From positions 49,961,795 through 50,025,794 of the forward strand of contig NC_089498.1 in NCBI RefSeq assembly GCF_036850765.1: a stretch of DNA of 64,000 nucleotides, written 5' to 3'. Each line of letters begins with the position of its first letter. Within the stretch, counting starts at the first letter, position 1. Positions 1 through 10,851 of this stretch are shown in pieces. The position numbers and the translations under genes are program-made. The stretch comes from Saccopteryx bilineata (lineage: Eukaryota; Chordata; Mammalia; Chiroptera; Emballonuridae). The notes beneath the pieces are model-generated. The model searched no databases and was not told the origin of the DNA. It saw nothing but the letters and a program-made list of their open reading frames with translations.

Positions 1-1407
1 AGCTATAAGTAAAGCAAATGTCTTTTTTAATGTTATTGAATCTGAGCAATCAGGGTCACAACTGATAAGAGGAATGGAGGGAGAAGGCCCACTCTGACCA
101 GTCTCTTTTGAACTCTGATTCTGGCTTTATGCCCCATTTCTCAGGCAGAGCCCAGAACATGAACAGCTTTTCCAAGAAAGAATACTGATTTGATTTTTCT
201 TTCTAAAAGATCTGAGCCCTGCTCGGTATTATGAATTCAGGCTGACTCTACCACTGACCTTCCCACTACTCAGCCATTCTCCAGAGTCTTGAAACAGACA
301 AGTTCCATTCAATAATCTCAGCCAGTCCAAGGAAGGAAATGATCATAGAAGCATCCGGAAGTTTTCTTAATACACATGTTTCTGACCTTGACCAGATCAG
401 TACTCTAAAAGCCATTCAGCTTGTTCCCAGAAAGTTGCCTAATGCTCCCTTGTTAGACTTTAGTGGATGAAGCCATCCTAATGAATTTCATGTACAGGCA
501 TGAATATTGAGACGTTAGCACCCACCAAGGAAAGTAGCTGCTGCAGTGATTGATGCTTGACTGAGCATCCTGGAGGATGAATGGTGCCCTGCAGGTCAGC
601 AACAAGTGTTGGGTTCATCCCGGTTACCCAGATAGATGGTCCTAGCATCTAGCAACAATGCTTCTGACTGCTGCCTTCTGAATATCCCAGCCAACAAGGG
701 GCAGATGGAGGTGAAATAGACTTATCCATCTCTTGGCTTTGTGTGCAGGGAAAACCTTCAGGTCCTTGGTTTTAATTAATCGATAATCCTTTGAGGCTAA
801 CCAGAAAGATCCTTAAAAGGGAAGCTTATCCATAACAGCATTGGACACACCATAAGTGATCTAAATATTTTCACAATAAGATTGACAAACCAAGGAATAG
901 CTTTTCTTGCTCTTAAGAAGACTATGAGGAAGATTTTTCTCTTTAATAACAGAGAGTGGCAAGAAAGGGGAGTTCAGAGGCTTGGTAATGTGTTCGGAGA
1001 AAGCTCTGGGTACCACCTGAAGATGGAAAGCTGACAGAAAAGGGAGGAAATAAGCAAAACCAATGGTCAGAATTGTCCAGTGTCTAGAAATCTATTCGGT
1101 GAATCAACATTTAATTATATAAATGAAAGGGAACGCTGATAATAAAAACTAAAGCTCCAACAAATTAAGTGACTTTTCCAAAGCCACAAAAATGTGTGGC
1201 AGAAGTAGGTCATGAACTCTAGGATTTCTGAGTCCAGAGCAAGTCCTCTTCCCCTAATACTCTGATAGCTGTCCTACAGCTGTTGTTGTGTTGAATACAT
1301 CATTCAGAAGAAAATAACAGAAACTGTTATGATTTGGGAAATTTCATTGAATTGGCCAAATAACAACAATTAGTAATAATAATAGAGTAAGAAACAAAAA
1401 AGCATAC
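1..1407. other. PAPSS2: PAPSS2 intron 7 (partial)
   Basis: Intronic sequence left of exon 7. Apart from a MIR near its right end I recognise no repeat. I looked on both strands for the next ATP sulfurylase segment (GVINMSIPIVLP) and did not find it. Confidence 0.8.
1095..1275 (-). repeat. MIR SINE
   Basis: Minus-strand match to the MIR core: agtgacttttccaaagccac, then gtggcagaagtaggtcatga and a gagtccagagc end. Diverged, ancient. Confidence 0.7.
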
Positions 1408-1519
1408 CATCTAGCAGGGTGCCAAAGTGTATAGCCTGCAAATATTCCTTCTCTCGCATAAAACCTTTAAGGGGAGTGGCCCAGCCTTCACTCAAAACTT
1501 GGACCCACTGAAGATCCAG
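1408..1519 (-). CDS. PAPSS2: PAPSS2 exon 7 (start of ATP sulfurylase domain)
   Basis: The exon is 112 nt, 37 codons plus one base, reading [20 protein letters not shown] followed by [36 protein letters not shown] is the strongly conserved start of the ATP sulfurylase fold. The acceptor is CTATTTTGCAG (AG at 1520-1521) and the donor is G|GTATGC from 1407. Human PAPSS2 has a second donor 15 nt downstream that adds GMALP in isoform b. At that offset here the bases are TC, not GT, so only the short form looks possible. Residue 284 is Gly where both human paralogs have Asp (HFD). It is the last PAPSS2 exon in the window. Confidence 0.96.
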
Positions 1520-1974
1520 CTGCAAAATAGGAAGGAAAAGCAGGTGAACATTTCCATCAGCTCTGTTGCTCAGCCATCTGGCCCCGGGCAATCTTTTCTT
1601 ATCCATTTGACAGGAAGAAGAAGGAAGAAACTTTTATGTCTTTAGTGTTCCCATATGTTATGCTGACCCATGATCTTGGGGCCAGATAAGTTGGAGTCTA
1701 GAACTTTCCTACAGGGGAGTGGTGAAAACATTTCAAATTGAGATGATTTATTTGAATACTTCAGGCTGTCGCTTTCCTTATGGTATGCAACTGTGTTGAA
1801 CATTCACTGTTCATTCTTTTCTTTTCCCCACAAAAATTCTGGTTTGGCTATAATTCTTCACCAAATGTACTATTTAGTTGACTGAATTGGGCAAACCACT
1901 GACTCTGAAATAAAATTCCCAATTTCTTAGCATGGGAATCTATTCACCAATGCCAGTCAATGTACAGTCTAAAC
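1520..1974. other. unique intron 6 sequence
   Basis: No gene, repeat or RNA recognised between exon 7 and the first hAT MITE. Confidence 0.6.
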
Positions 1975-2326
1975 CAGGTGTAGTCAACCTTTTTATTCCT
2001 ACCGCCCACTTTTGTATCTCTGTTAGTAGTAAAATTTTCTAACCGCCCACCGGTTCCACAGTAATGGTGATTTATAAAGTAGGGAAGTAACTTTACTTTA
2101 TAAAATTTAGAAAGCAGTGTTATAGCAAGTTAAAGCATATAATAATAATTACTTACCAAGTACTTTATGTTGGATTTTCACTAAGTTTGGCAGAATAAAT
2201 CTTTATAAAACAACTTACTATAGTTAAATCTATCTTTTTATTTATACTTTGGTTGCTCTGCTACCACCCACCATGAAAGCTGGAATGCCCACCGGTGGGT
2301 GGTAGGGACCAGGTTGACTACCACTG
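1975..2326. mobile_element. hAT-like MITE, family M3 (352 bp)
   Basis: The ends are inverted repeats of the CAGTGGTAGTCAACC type around CTACCGCCCAC. Flanking 8-bp target duplications GTCTAAAC (1967-1974 and 2327-2334) are perfect, the hallmark of hAT transposition. No transposase. A second copy lies at 20248-20963. Confidence 0.88.
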
Positions 2327-2385
2327 GTCTAAACACACATGTGTTTTCAGGCTTATCTTCTTTCCTACCTTAAAACCCTTATTCA

Positions 2386-2760
2386 GGCCCTGGCCGGTTG
2401 GCTCAGCGGTGGAGCGTTGGCCTGGCGTGCAGGAGTCCGGGTTCAATTCCCGGCCAGGGCACACACGAGAGGCGCCCATTTGCTTCTCCACCCCTCCCCC
2501 TTTCCTTCCTCTCTGTCTCTCTCTTCCCCTCCTGCAGCGAGGCTCCATTGGAGCAAAGATGGCCCAGGCACTGGGGATGGCTCTGTGGCCTCTGCCCCAG
2601 GTGCTAGAGTGGCTCTGGTCGTGGCAGAGCGATGCCCCGGAGGGGCAGAGCATCACCCCCTGGTAGGTGTGCCGGGTGGATCCCGGTCGGGCACATGTGG
2701 GAGTCTGTCTGACTGCCTCCCCGTTTCCAGCTTTGGAAAAATGAAAAAAAAACAAACAAA
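2386..2760 (+). mobile_element. tRNA-derived SINE, type A
   Basis: The head begins GGCCCTGGCCGGTTGGCTCA and includes a B-box-like GGGTTCAATTCCCGG. An acceptor-stem-like GCCCTGGCC/GGCCAGGGC pairing is visible. A long GC-rich body and A-rich tail follow. The target duplication is aaaacccttattca. The body has one copy of the GGGCAGAGCATCGCCCCCTGG unit. Confidence 0.92.
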
Positions 2761-3012
2761 AAAACCCCCTTATTCATCTTTCAAAACCCAGCTTCTGCTC
2801 TGAAACCTTTCCTGTCATTCCTAGGACTAAAAAGAAGTTAATCGTTAGATTATTTGAAGTTTTAATTTATTTTTTTACCTTGAAGCTCATTTTGTTACTG
2901 TAATTATAATTATGTTTCTAATTTGGAGCATTGGATCACTCAGAATTTATTTTGCAGAATAAGGGATTCTGTGCATAAATTTGTCATGACTTATTAATAG
3001 TATAGGGTCTTG

Positions 3013-3426
3013 CCTGACCAGGTGTTTGTGCAGTGGATAGAGCATTGAACTGGGATGCAGCGGACCCAAGTTTGAAACCCCAAGGTCACCAGCATGAGTG
3101 CAGGCTAACCAGCTTGAATGTGGAGTTGCTGGCTTGAGCATGGGATCATAGACATGACCCTATAGTCTCTGGCATGAGCCCAAAGGTCGCTGGCTTAAAT
3201 CCCAAGGTTGCTGGCTTGCAGCCCAAGGTCACTGGCTTGAGTAAGGGGTCACTTGCCCTGCTGTAGCTCCTCAGTCAAGGCACATATGAGAAAGCAATCA
3301 ATGAACAACTAAGGAGATGCAATGAAGAATTGATGCTTCTCATCTCTCTCCCTTCCTGCCTGTCTGTCCCTATCTGTCCCTCTCTCTGTCTCTCGCTCTG
3401 TCTCTGTAACAACAACAACAATAAAA
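3013..3426 (+). mobile_element. tRNA-derived SINE, type B (long variant)
   Basis: The head is CCTGACCAGGTGTTTGTGCA. The body is built of repeated ctggcttgagcccaaggtc-like units, with a CT-rich 3' part and an (AAC)n tail. The approximate target duplication is tagtatagggtctt / gagtatagactctt. It has more body units than most copies here. Confidence 0.88.
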
Positions 3427-4048
3427 AGAGTATAGACTCTTCATGAGTAGGTTCTCAATTTATTCTCTTCTAAAAATGGCTAAGGTTTGAATAGAAAACA
3501 AAAAGATACCAATGAAAACATGGTCACCTGGCACGGACCAACTAACGCTGACCCGTCAAACAGCTAAGGTGTATGCAGATCTGGGGTTGCATCTCTTATC
3601 TCGCAGGCAGTAAAACAAATGCCATCTCTCTTTCCCTTCAGACTGGACACTCCCTGATGAGGAATGAATATGATTTGCAGAATAGAAAAAGATCCAGGCA
3701 CTTGTATCACTTTAATTCAAGATTGCTTATTGTTTTTTCCAATTTTTTCCTGATTGCCTAAGAAGTACTTGTGTCCTGAACAAACAATCTTCTAGAAGTT
3801 GCCAACAATGATTGCCCATTGCCTGCACATTGGTATAACCAAAGATATAAAGATAATCATGTAAAATTATTCTATATAAATACAGAAGTTACCTTCCTGG
3901 AATGCCTCTGCATATGACAGTGATCAGCTGCCTTGTGGCAACTCTTAGTGTCAAATTTGATTGGAGAAAAGGTTAAAAAATTTTGCCAAAATAAAGTGGT
4001 TTTTTTTTTATGAGAATTGCATTTCCCTTATTCATATAATCCATATTA
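3427..4048. other. unique intron 6 sequence
   Basis: AT-rich, no recognisable element. Confidence 0.6.
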
Positions 4049-4386
4049 CTGTATTCACCCATGTATAAGACGCACCCTTTTTGAAAAATTGGGGTCTAAA
4101 AACGGGTGCGTCTTATACAGTGGTTGTAGTTTTTTTTACTTGTGTTTCCTGCTTTTTTGCACTTGTTTTTGAGCTCCTTGTTGAAGACAGTGATTCCTCA
4201 TCAGACACTGAGGAGGACAAGCTAATGGATGGGAGTTTTGACAGTGATGAGGAGTTGTATAAATTTTATGATGAATAAAACTTGAGTTCAATAACTTTAT
4301 GTAATACATTTTTATTTTCAAATTTTGGGCCCCCAAATTATGGTGCATCTTATACACGGGAGCATCTTATACATAGGGAAGTATGG
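4049..4386 (+). mobile_element. pogo/Tc1-mariner-like non-autonomous element (338 bp)
   Basis: Imperfect terminal inverted repeats of about 26 bp contain ATGTATAAGA(C/T)GC. TA dinucleotides flank it at 4047-4048 and 4387-4388. Further GTATAAGACGC repeats lie inside. Codons at about 4165-4278 read an acidic tail, VEDSDSSSDTEEDKLMDGSF then DSDEELYKFYDE and a stop, resembling the acidic C-terminus of pogo/Tigger-type transposases. The catalytic domain is absent. Confidence 0.7.
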
Positions 4387-4463
4387 TATTAAGAATAACT
4401 GTAAATGGGTTATAATGACTGATTTGAAGCCTAACATCCTTTGGCCCATCTGCACCCTCTTAC

Positions 4464-4577
4464 CTCGGTTATTGACAGTGAAGGGAGAGCTTCAGCTTCA
4501 GCTCGGACTTGGTCCAGTTTGTTTTCCGGTACAAAGAGCTCATGGATGCCCTTCATTATAGTATGCGGTAGAATGTT
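4464..4577 (-). CDS. PAPSS2: PAPSS2 exon 6 (interdomain linker)
   Basis: The exon is 114 nt, 38 codons, reading [20 protein letters not shown] followed by [18 protein letters not shown]. It joins the kinase to the ATP sulfurylase domain, and [11 protein letters not shown] opens the sulfurylase N-terminal region. The acceptor is CGTTTCAG (AG at 4578-4579) and the donor is GAG|GTAAGA, close to consensus. Compared with remembered human PAPSS2 this is the most divergent exon here: V to L, Y to H, I to M, D to G, H to Q, T to A and K251E. That fits relaxed constraint on a linker. A pogo-like MITE lies 77 bp downstream in intron 6. Confidence 0.96.
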
Positions 4578-4703
4578 CTGAAACGAAGCAGAATTGGTAA
4601 CAATTTGAAATGAAAACTATAAAAAGAACGTTTTAGTAAGTAGATGATCTTTCATCATCTTATTAAGTTTAAAAAAGAACAAAGAGACAACCAGTCTACC
4701 CAC

Positions 4704-4822
4704 CTGCTCTTGCAGAAGTTCCACAATCTGCTGGACACAGTCACTCACTGTGGACAAGGTGGTTTTAAGCACGAGCTCGGGCATTTCAGGTTTCTCATAA
4801 TCAGAATCGATGCCTGTAAATC
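4704..4822 (-). CDS. PAPSS2: PAPSS2 exon 5 (end of APS kinase, start of linker)
   Basis: The exon is 119 nt, two bases plus 39 codons, reading [20 protein letters not shown] followed by [19 protein letters not shown] after the split Gly. [12 protein letters not shown] is the conserved closing segment of the APS kinase active site. [14 protein letters not shown] is the C-terminal helix of the domain. The acceptor is GCCTCACAG (AG at 4823-4824) and the donor is GTGGGT from 4703. It ends in phase 0. The next exon is only 126 nt away. That intron has a good branch-site candidate, CTTACTAAAA at 4631-4640 on the minus strand. Confidence 0.97.
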
Positions 4823-5350
4823 CTGTGAGGCAGAAGGGCGAAAATCACATCTACCTCGACAGGACCATCTTTTCAATCAATAAGGCATAACACATGTTGG
4901 AACAATGTGTTAAACTGAGAATTGAGATGATACACAGAAAAGTTCGACCAGTCATCCTCAATCTCTAGCCATACGTAAGAAACTTTACAGCTGTATTTTC
5001 AATAAAGTCCTACTGATCCATGAAGTCTGTCCAAGCTGCTTAGAATAAAAAAAGAAGACAAGAAGATGGAGAAACTCAGACACACTTTTACACACACCCA
5101 CATATACTTATCCATTAGTTCCCTGAACTTTATTGCTTGTTGCTGAGGTGACAGTTCTTGAAATATATGAGCCCACATTTTAATTAGCCAATGGGCATGC
5201 TGTAGATATTATGGTGCAATAAAAAGTTATGTATGCCACATGCAATTTTGGAGAACAGCTTTTGAGACTTCCAATAGGTTTCTAGGGATGGGCCAGGAAG
5301 CACTGGTGATAGACAGAAGTGGCAAAGGTGCTGCTGTGTGGCTCTCATAC

Positions 5351-5489
5351 CTTTGATCTCCCCAGCGCGGGCTCGCTTGTAGAGGCCTTTTACGTCCCTG
5401 CTTTCACAGATGTTGAGAGGCGCATCAACAAATACTTCAAAGAACGGCAGTCTGGCTGATTCATGGATTTTACGGGCATTCTCTCGATC
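5351..5489 (-). CDS. PAPSS2: PAPSS2 exon 4 (APS kinase C-terminal motifs)
   Basis: The exon is 139 nt, 46 codons plus one base. It starts [20 protein letters not shown] and ends [14 protein letters not shown], with G split into exon 5. The segment [20 protein letters not shown] is the family signature around the kinase lid. The acceptor is TTTTTCCCCCAG (AG at 5490-5491) and the donor is GTATGA from 5350. A 342-bp SINE begins only 36 nt before the exon, at 5526, so the acceptor, tract and likely branch site are squeezed between repeat and exon. The only clear changes from remembered human PAPSS2 are SAGLPF to SARLPF and I to V in FFEVF. Confidence 0.97.
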
Positions 5490-5525
5490 CTGGGGGAAAA
5501 ATTTCACGTAAGAACATCAGAAAAG

Positions 5526-5867
5526 CCTGACCAGGCAGTGGCTCAGTGGGTAGAGCATCAGACTGGGATGTGGAGGACCCAGGTTCAAAACCCCAAGGTC
5601 GCCACCTTGAGCACGGGCTCATCTGGTTTGAGTAAGGCTCACGAGCTTGAGCCCAAGGTCGCTGGCTTGAGCAAGGGGGTCACTTGCTCTGTTGTGCCGG
5701 CCCCTGCCCTGGTCAAGGCACATATGGAAAAACAACCAATGAACAACTAAGGAGACTAAGGAGCTGGGATGAAGAATTGATGCTTCTCATCTCTCTCCCT
5801 TCTGTCTGTCTGTCCCTGTCTGTCCCTCTCTCTGTCTGTCTCTGTCTCTGTCACACATACAAAAAAA
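5526..5867 (+). mobile_element. tRNA-derived SINE, type B, next to exon 4 acceptor
   Basis: CCTGACCAGGCAGTGGCTCA head, body and CT-rich end. The 15-bp target duplication is agaacatcagaaaag at 5511-5525 and agaacatcggaaaag at 5868-5882. It lies antisense to PAPSS2 in intron 3, ending 36 nt from exon 4. Confidence 0.93.
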
Positions 5868-6257
5868 AGAACATCGGAAAAGGTTTCATAACAACATCCT
5901 TCATCACAAAACATTGTGCGCTCAGGTGTCCCATGGCCTAAAGAGAAGAATAGGGTCTGTGCTCTCCGCACAGGTGGCAGGGAAGTTTTCCTTCAGAGAA
6001 AGTCCGGAAACTTCGATTTCGTAAACACAGCTCTCAGAATCTCTGCTAAGTTCAGGGCTGGCAACACGGGTGCATTTCATTCAAAGTTCAGAGTGTCTCA
6101 TGTGAAACTCACAGAAATCTCATTTTACAACAAGAGTGACACTCTGGCTGGGTGATTTTAACGGTGAACACACAAAACACGAAGCTCTGGAAGGGAACTG
6201 CTGTTTTCTTTCAGCAAGTGCAGCTTTCTGAGTGTTTGGAGAGATGAAAGTATAGAG

Positions 6258-6589
6258 CAGGGGTCCCCAAACTTTTTACACAGGGGGCCAGTTCACTGTC
6301 CCTCAGACCATTGGAGGGCCGGACTAAAAAAAAAACTATGAACAAATCACTATGCACACTGCACATATCTTATTTTAAAGTAAAAAAACAAAATGGGAAA
6401 GAATACAATATTTAAAATAAAGAACAAGTAAATTTAAATCAACAAACTGACCAGTATTTCAATGGGAACTATGCTCCTCTCACTGACCACCAATGAAAGA
6501 AGTGCCCTTTCTGGAAGTGTGGCGGGGGCCGGATAAATGGCCTCAGGGGGCTGCATGTGGCCCGCGGGGCCGTAGTTTGGGGACCCCTG
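6258..6589. mobile_element. hAT-like MITE, family M1 long form (332 bp)
   Basis: The ends are CAGGGGTCCCCAAACT and its complement. The 8-bp target duplication is gtatagag / gtgtagag. AT-rich centre, no coding capacity. In intron 3. Confidence 0.9.
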
Positions 6590-6739
6590 GTGTAGAGCTT
6601 TAGAATTTTCCTTGCTTAACATTTTCCTCCTTTCAGCTCGGGCTAAGTGGACCTTACAACTGTGAATGTGGGAGGTTTCATGTCGTCTCGTGCCAGGGCA
6701 TCTGGAAATGAAGGAACTCTCTTTATCTGACCAATATTA

Positions 6740-7655
<916 letters not shown>

Positions 7656-8051
7656 TTTCTTTTTTTTTTTTGTATTTTTCCGAAGCTGGAAACGGGGAGA
7701 GACAGACAGACTCCCGCATGCGCCCCACCGGGATCCATCCGGCACGCCCACCAGGGGCGAAGCTCTGCCCACCAGGGAGCGATGCTCTGCCCCTCCGGAG
7801 CGTCGCTCTGCCGCAACCAGAGCCACTCCAGCGCCTGGGGCAGAGGCCAAGGAGCCATCCCCAGCACCCGGGCCATCTTTGCTCCAATGGAGCCTTGGCT
7901 GCGGGAGGGGAAGAGAGAGACAGAGAGGAAGGAGGGGGGGGGGGTAGAGAAGCAAATGGGCACTTCTCCTATGTGCCCTGGCTGGGAATCGAACCCGGGT
8001 CCCCCCGCACGCCAGGCCGACGCTCTACCGCTGAGCCAACCGGCTAGGGCC
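7656..8051 (-). mobile_element. tRNA-derived SINE, type A
   Basis: Minus-strand copy, tail (poly-T) at left and tRNA-like head at right. The perfect 12-bp target duplication gaaatttttctt is at 7644-7655 and 8052-8063. Two tandem units of the GGGCAGAGC(A/G)TCGCC motif. The open frames of up to 212 codons here are SINE-borne. Confidence 0.93.
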
Positions 8052-8063
8052 GAAATTTTTCTT

Positions 8064-8924
8064 AAATGACTTTCGAAACATGAAGGCAGCCAAGCGTCCT
8101 GAGCTAGGCAGTATTTAGAGCGGCCATGCACTCTTGGGTGTTTGGAGTCCTTATATGAGAACAGAGTTACCATGTACTTTTACCGTGGTTTCACAGCACA
8201 ATGGCTGGGAACGCACTTGGTAATCTCTATACGAAGGGGAACATAAAGAGAAAGGGAAAGAAATGCAATCTTCCAAAATTACTTAAAAGCCCAAATTCTA
8301 AAATGCCCTTGAAAAGTAGCACTCTAAAAATTCAGTTATCCCAAAGATCTCAGAACCTGAAGAATATTTCATCATGTCAAGCTACTGTCAGCACCTGGGC
8401 ATGGAAGAGAAAAAGTTAGGGGTAAAGAGAAGAAGGTCAAGAGATTACTAAAGAGAAGACAGCAGATGGAAAGGAGAAAAAAGTATGAGAAAAGCAGGGA
8501 CAAAGGACAGAAAGAAAAGGAGATTGGAAAGATAAGTAATACATGAAAGGTAAACAAATATTTCCCATATTTTAGTTATGTTTTAAAGTCATGCCCCCAG
8601 TTTTAAAATAAGATCATTAGAAGAAGTGGCTACATGAAGAATGTGTTGGCAATCTCTATACATCATCATTGATGACATTGTCTATTAAATAACTTTGTCT
8701 ATTATGTAACCCATTTATTCGAATTTCAGTCTGGTTGTGGGATAGGAGAAATAGGACTCTTGAATCTCTGGTATGTTCTCTCTCTTCAGAAAGTAAGAGA
8801 AATAATAGAAATTTCCTTTGATTTTGTTTCAGCTCTCAGGAAACTAAGAGCTAAATCAGTTATTCTATTAAGCTTGATCGTTGTCCTATTTATTTTAATA
8901 CATTGGAGTGACACTAATTACATT
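8064..8924. other. unique intron 2 sequence with purine-rich stretch
   Basis: No known element recognised. About 8395-8545 is strongly purine-rich on the plus strand (long runs of A and G), giving a polypyrimidine run in the PAPSS2 transcript. Confidence 0.55.
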
Positions 8925-9115
8925 TATCGAGAGCTTTACCATGGACTAGGCACTGTGCTAAGTGCATGTCGACTCTATTTCATTTAGTTCTACCTACACC
9001 TCTCGTGAGGCAGGTTCTGTGTTTATTCCTTAGAGAGGTTAACTGGCTTGTTCAAAATCACAGTCCATGTGGGTGGAGCTGGGGCTCAAATCCAAGACTC
9101 TGGATTAGAAGTATT
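8925..9115 (-). repeat. MIR SINE
   Basis: Minus-strand MIR: actaggcactgtgctaagtg, then cgtgaggcaggttctgtg, gagaggttaactggcttg and ggctcaaatccaagactctg, all in consensus order. Confidence 0.85.
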
Positions 9116-10319
9116 TGGTTTCTTCTGGTAAGCTGGGCCAATATCCTACCTCTGCAATATGAGAATAAAAAAATAAAGTAGGAAAAGATTATGTTTCTAA
9201 GAGTAAGAAAAGACAGAGGATGTATATAGTCTTTGTATTTTTCCCTTCTTCCACCTGTTCCTTTTCATTTTTCAAAGGAGTTCTGCATTAGGAAAAATGG
9301 ACTCTGAGTGGATATCCCGATTCAAAAGTTGGGCAAATACACGAAGGCAAACACCTCACGAAGATAAGCACGTAGCAAGAGAGAAACATCTGGAACACAG
9401 CTGTGTTTTATCTTCTGCTGCCCTTTACGTCTCTCAGAGGGAGCTGCGAGAAACATGTCAGGAATTGTGACAGGGGAATGCTGCCTTTTGGAATATAGCA
9501 GGTTCCCTGCCCACTATCTACAACCCGGAAGCTGAGGAACGCTGTTGGGCCTGGGAAGAATGAGGAGGGAAACCAAGAGCAAGTGCCGCAGTCAACTAGA
9601 AAGAAAAAACACTTGAAAAAGAAGAATGAGGATGATTTAGAAGGAAATGGGAATTACTTAGAATAGCAAGAAAAGAGGCCAGGCAGGTCCCTGCCTGCCA
9701 TACTCATTAGAATTATTTTCAGGAAAGAAGAGATAGTAATACATAAGTTAATTTCATAACCTTTATAAACATATATTCATATCTGGGGTCATCTCTGTTT
9801 GAAATATTATGTGTGTAAAATGAACTTGGTTTTTCCTTTTGAGTCCAAGTTACATCAGACTTATATTCTCAGGAATCAATGTCCTTAACATTGTATTCAA
9901 AGTATAAGGTAACAGCCCAGGACTAGTTCCAATTCTTTCACTAACCCTTAGCTTTGACATTCTGTGGCTATAAAATACAAGAAAAGAGAGATTCATTTGG
10001 TTACCTCCGTGGGAGTGAGTTATTTCTATTTATAAGGGGCAATCGTCAGCTAAATAGAAATCACCAGTTTTCCTTCCTGAACAAAGTTTAATGTTTGTTT
10101 TTGGGTTTTTTTTTACATTAAGACATTAAGTAAAATAGTATCCTAGAATGCTAATGTATCATAAAACAATAAAAAATATCTCTAAACTAGATCCAAAACT
10201 TGATGCTTGAGGTTAAGTTAGAAAAGTCCCTTTTATAACTGCTGGTAAATATATTTAGGCACAAAATTGAGAATTATGGAGTTCTTTAAGCCAAAAGAGA
10301 ATGTCACCGTCAATCTGTC
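9116..10319. other. unique intron 2 sequence
   Basis: About 1.2 kb with no recognised gene, RNA or repeat. Confidence 0.5.
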
Positions 10320-10480
10320 CCTTCTTTTCCTGACAAAGAGGAGAAAACCGAGAGCCAGAGACATTCTGTGACTTCATCAGAGTCCTATTTCTCAGTGAGG
10401 GTAGAGTTAGGATTCACACCCAGGGTTCTCAGCCTCCTTCTAATGTTAAACACATAATTATATTACACTGATTTCCTTAA
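10320..10480 (-). repeat. MIR SINE
   Basis: Minus-strand MIR: gacaaagaggagaaaaccga through gagttaggattcacacccag. It ends about 60 bp from exon 2. Confidence 0.7.
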
Positions 10481-10541
10481 AATTGTGTGTCAAACACCAA
10501 TTTCTGACTTAAAAATATCTATCTGTCTCAACCCGGCATAC

Positions 10542-10659
10542 CTGTCAGCCACACGGTACATCCTCGGAATCCTCCCTTTTGTCCAACTACCTGCCCTCTC
10601 TTGTTCCTGCTCACGTGGTGGGCCTGATAGATGACATTGGTGGATTTCTGCTGGCTCTC
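10542..10659 (-). CDS. PAPSS2: PAPSS2 exon 2 (N-terminal part of APS kinase domain)
   Basis: The exon is 118 nt, 39 codons plus one base. The protein starts [20 protein letters not shown] and continues through [18 protein letters not shown]. The acceptor is a T-run plus GTAG at 10660-10661 and the donor is GTATGC from 10541. It supplies the segment before the P-loop and the first beta strand (CTVWLT) of the P-loop kinase fold. The glycine codon opening the Walker A motif is split across the next intron (phase 1). The human equivalent reads VVGTRGGFRG as I recall it, in both PAPSS1 and PAPSS2. Here Thr-Arg is replaced by Gln-Lys at residues 36-37. Other differences from human PAPSS2 are N11S and V19I. 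Confidence 0.96.
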
Positions 10660-10851
10660 CTACAAAAAAAAGTCAAGATCAAATACAATAGTTAATGAGA
10701 TAATAAACACAATATGTATAAATATAATAACATAATAAAATAACAGAGGCATTCATAGTCTTCCCTAACTGAAACTCCTCATTGATAACTGGCCTAGAGA
10801 GTAACATTATTTAATTCTACTTCAGCCACAGCCTTTAGAATACCTGCCATA

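Noticed and set aside
2386..2465. tRNA genes (many cloverleaf-like A and B boxes)
   Set aside because: All tRNA-like heads continue into SINE bodies with A tails and target duplications; no free-standing tRNA with its own terminator was seen.
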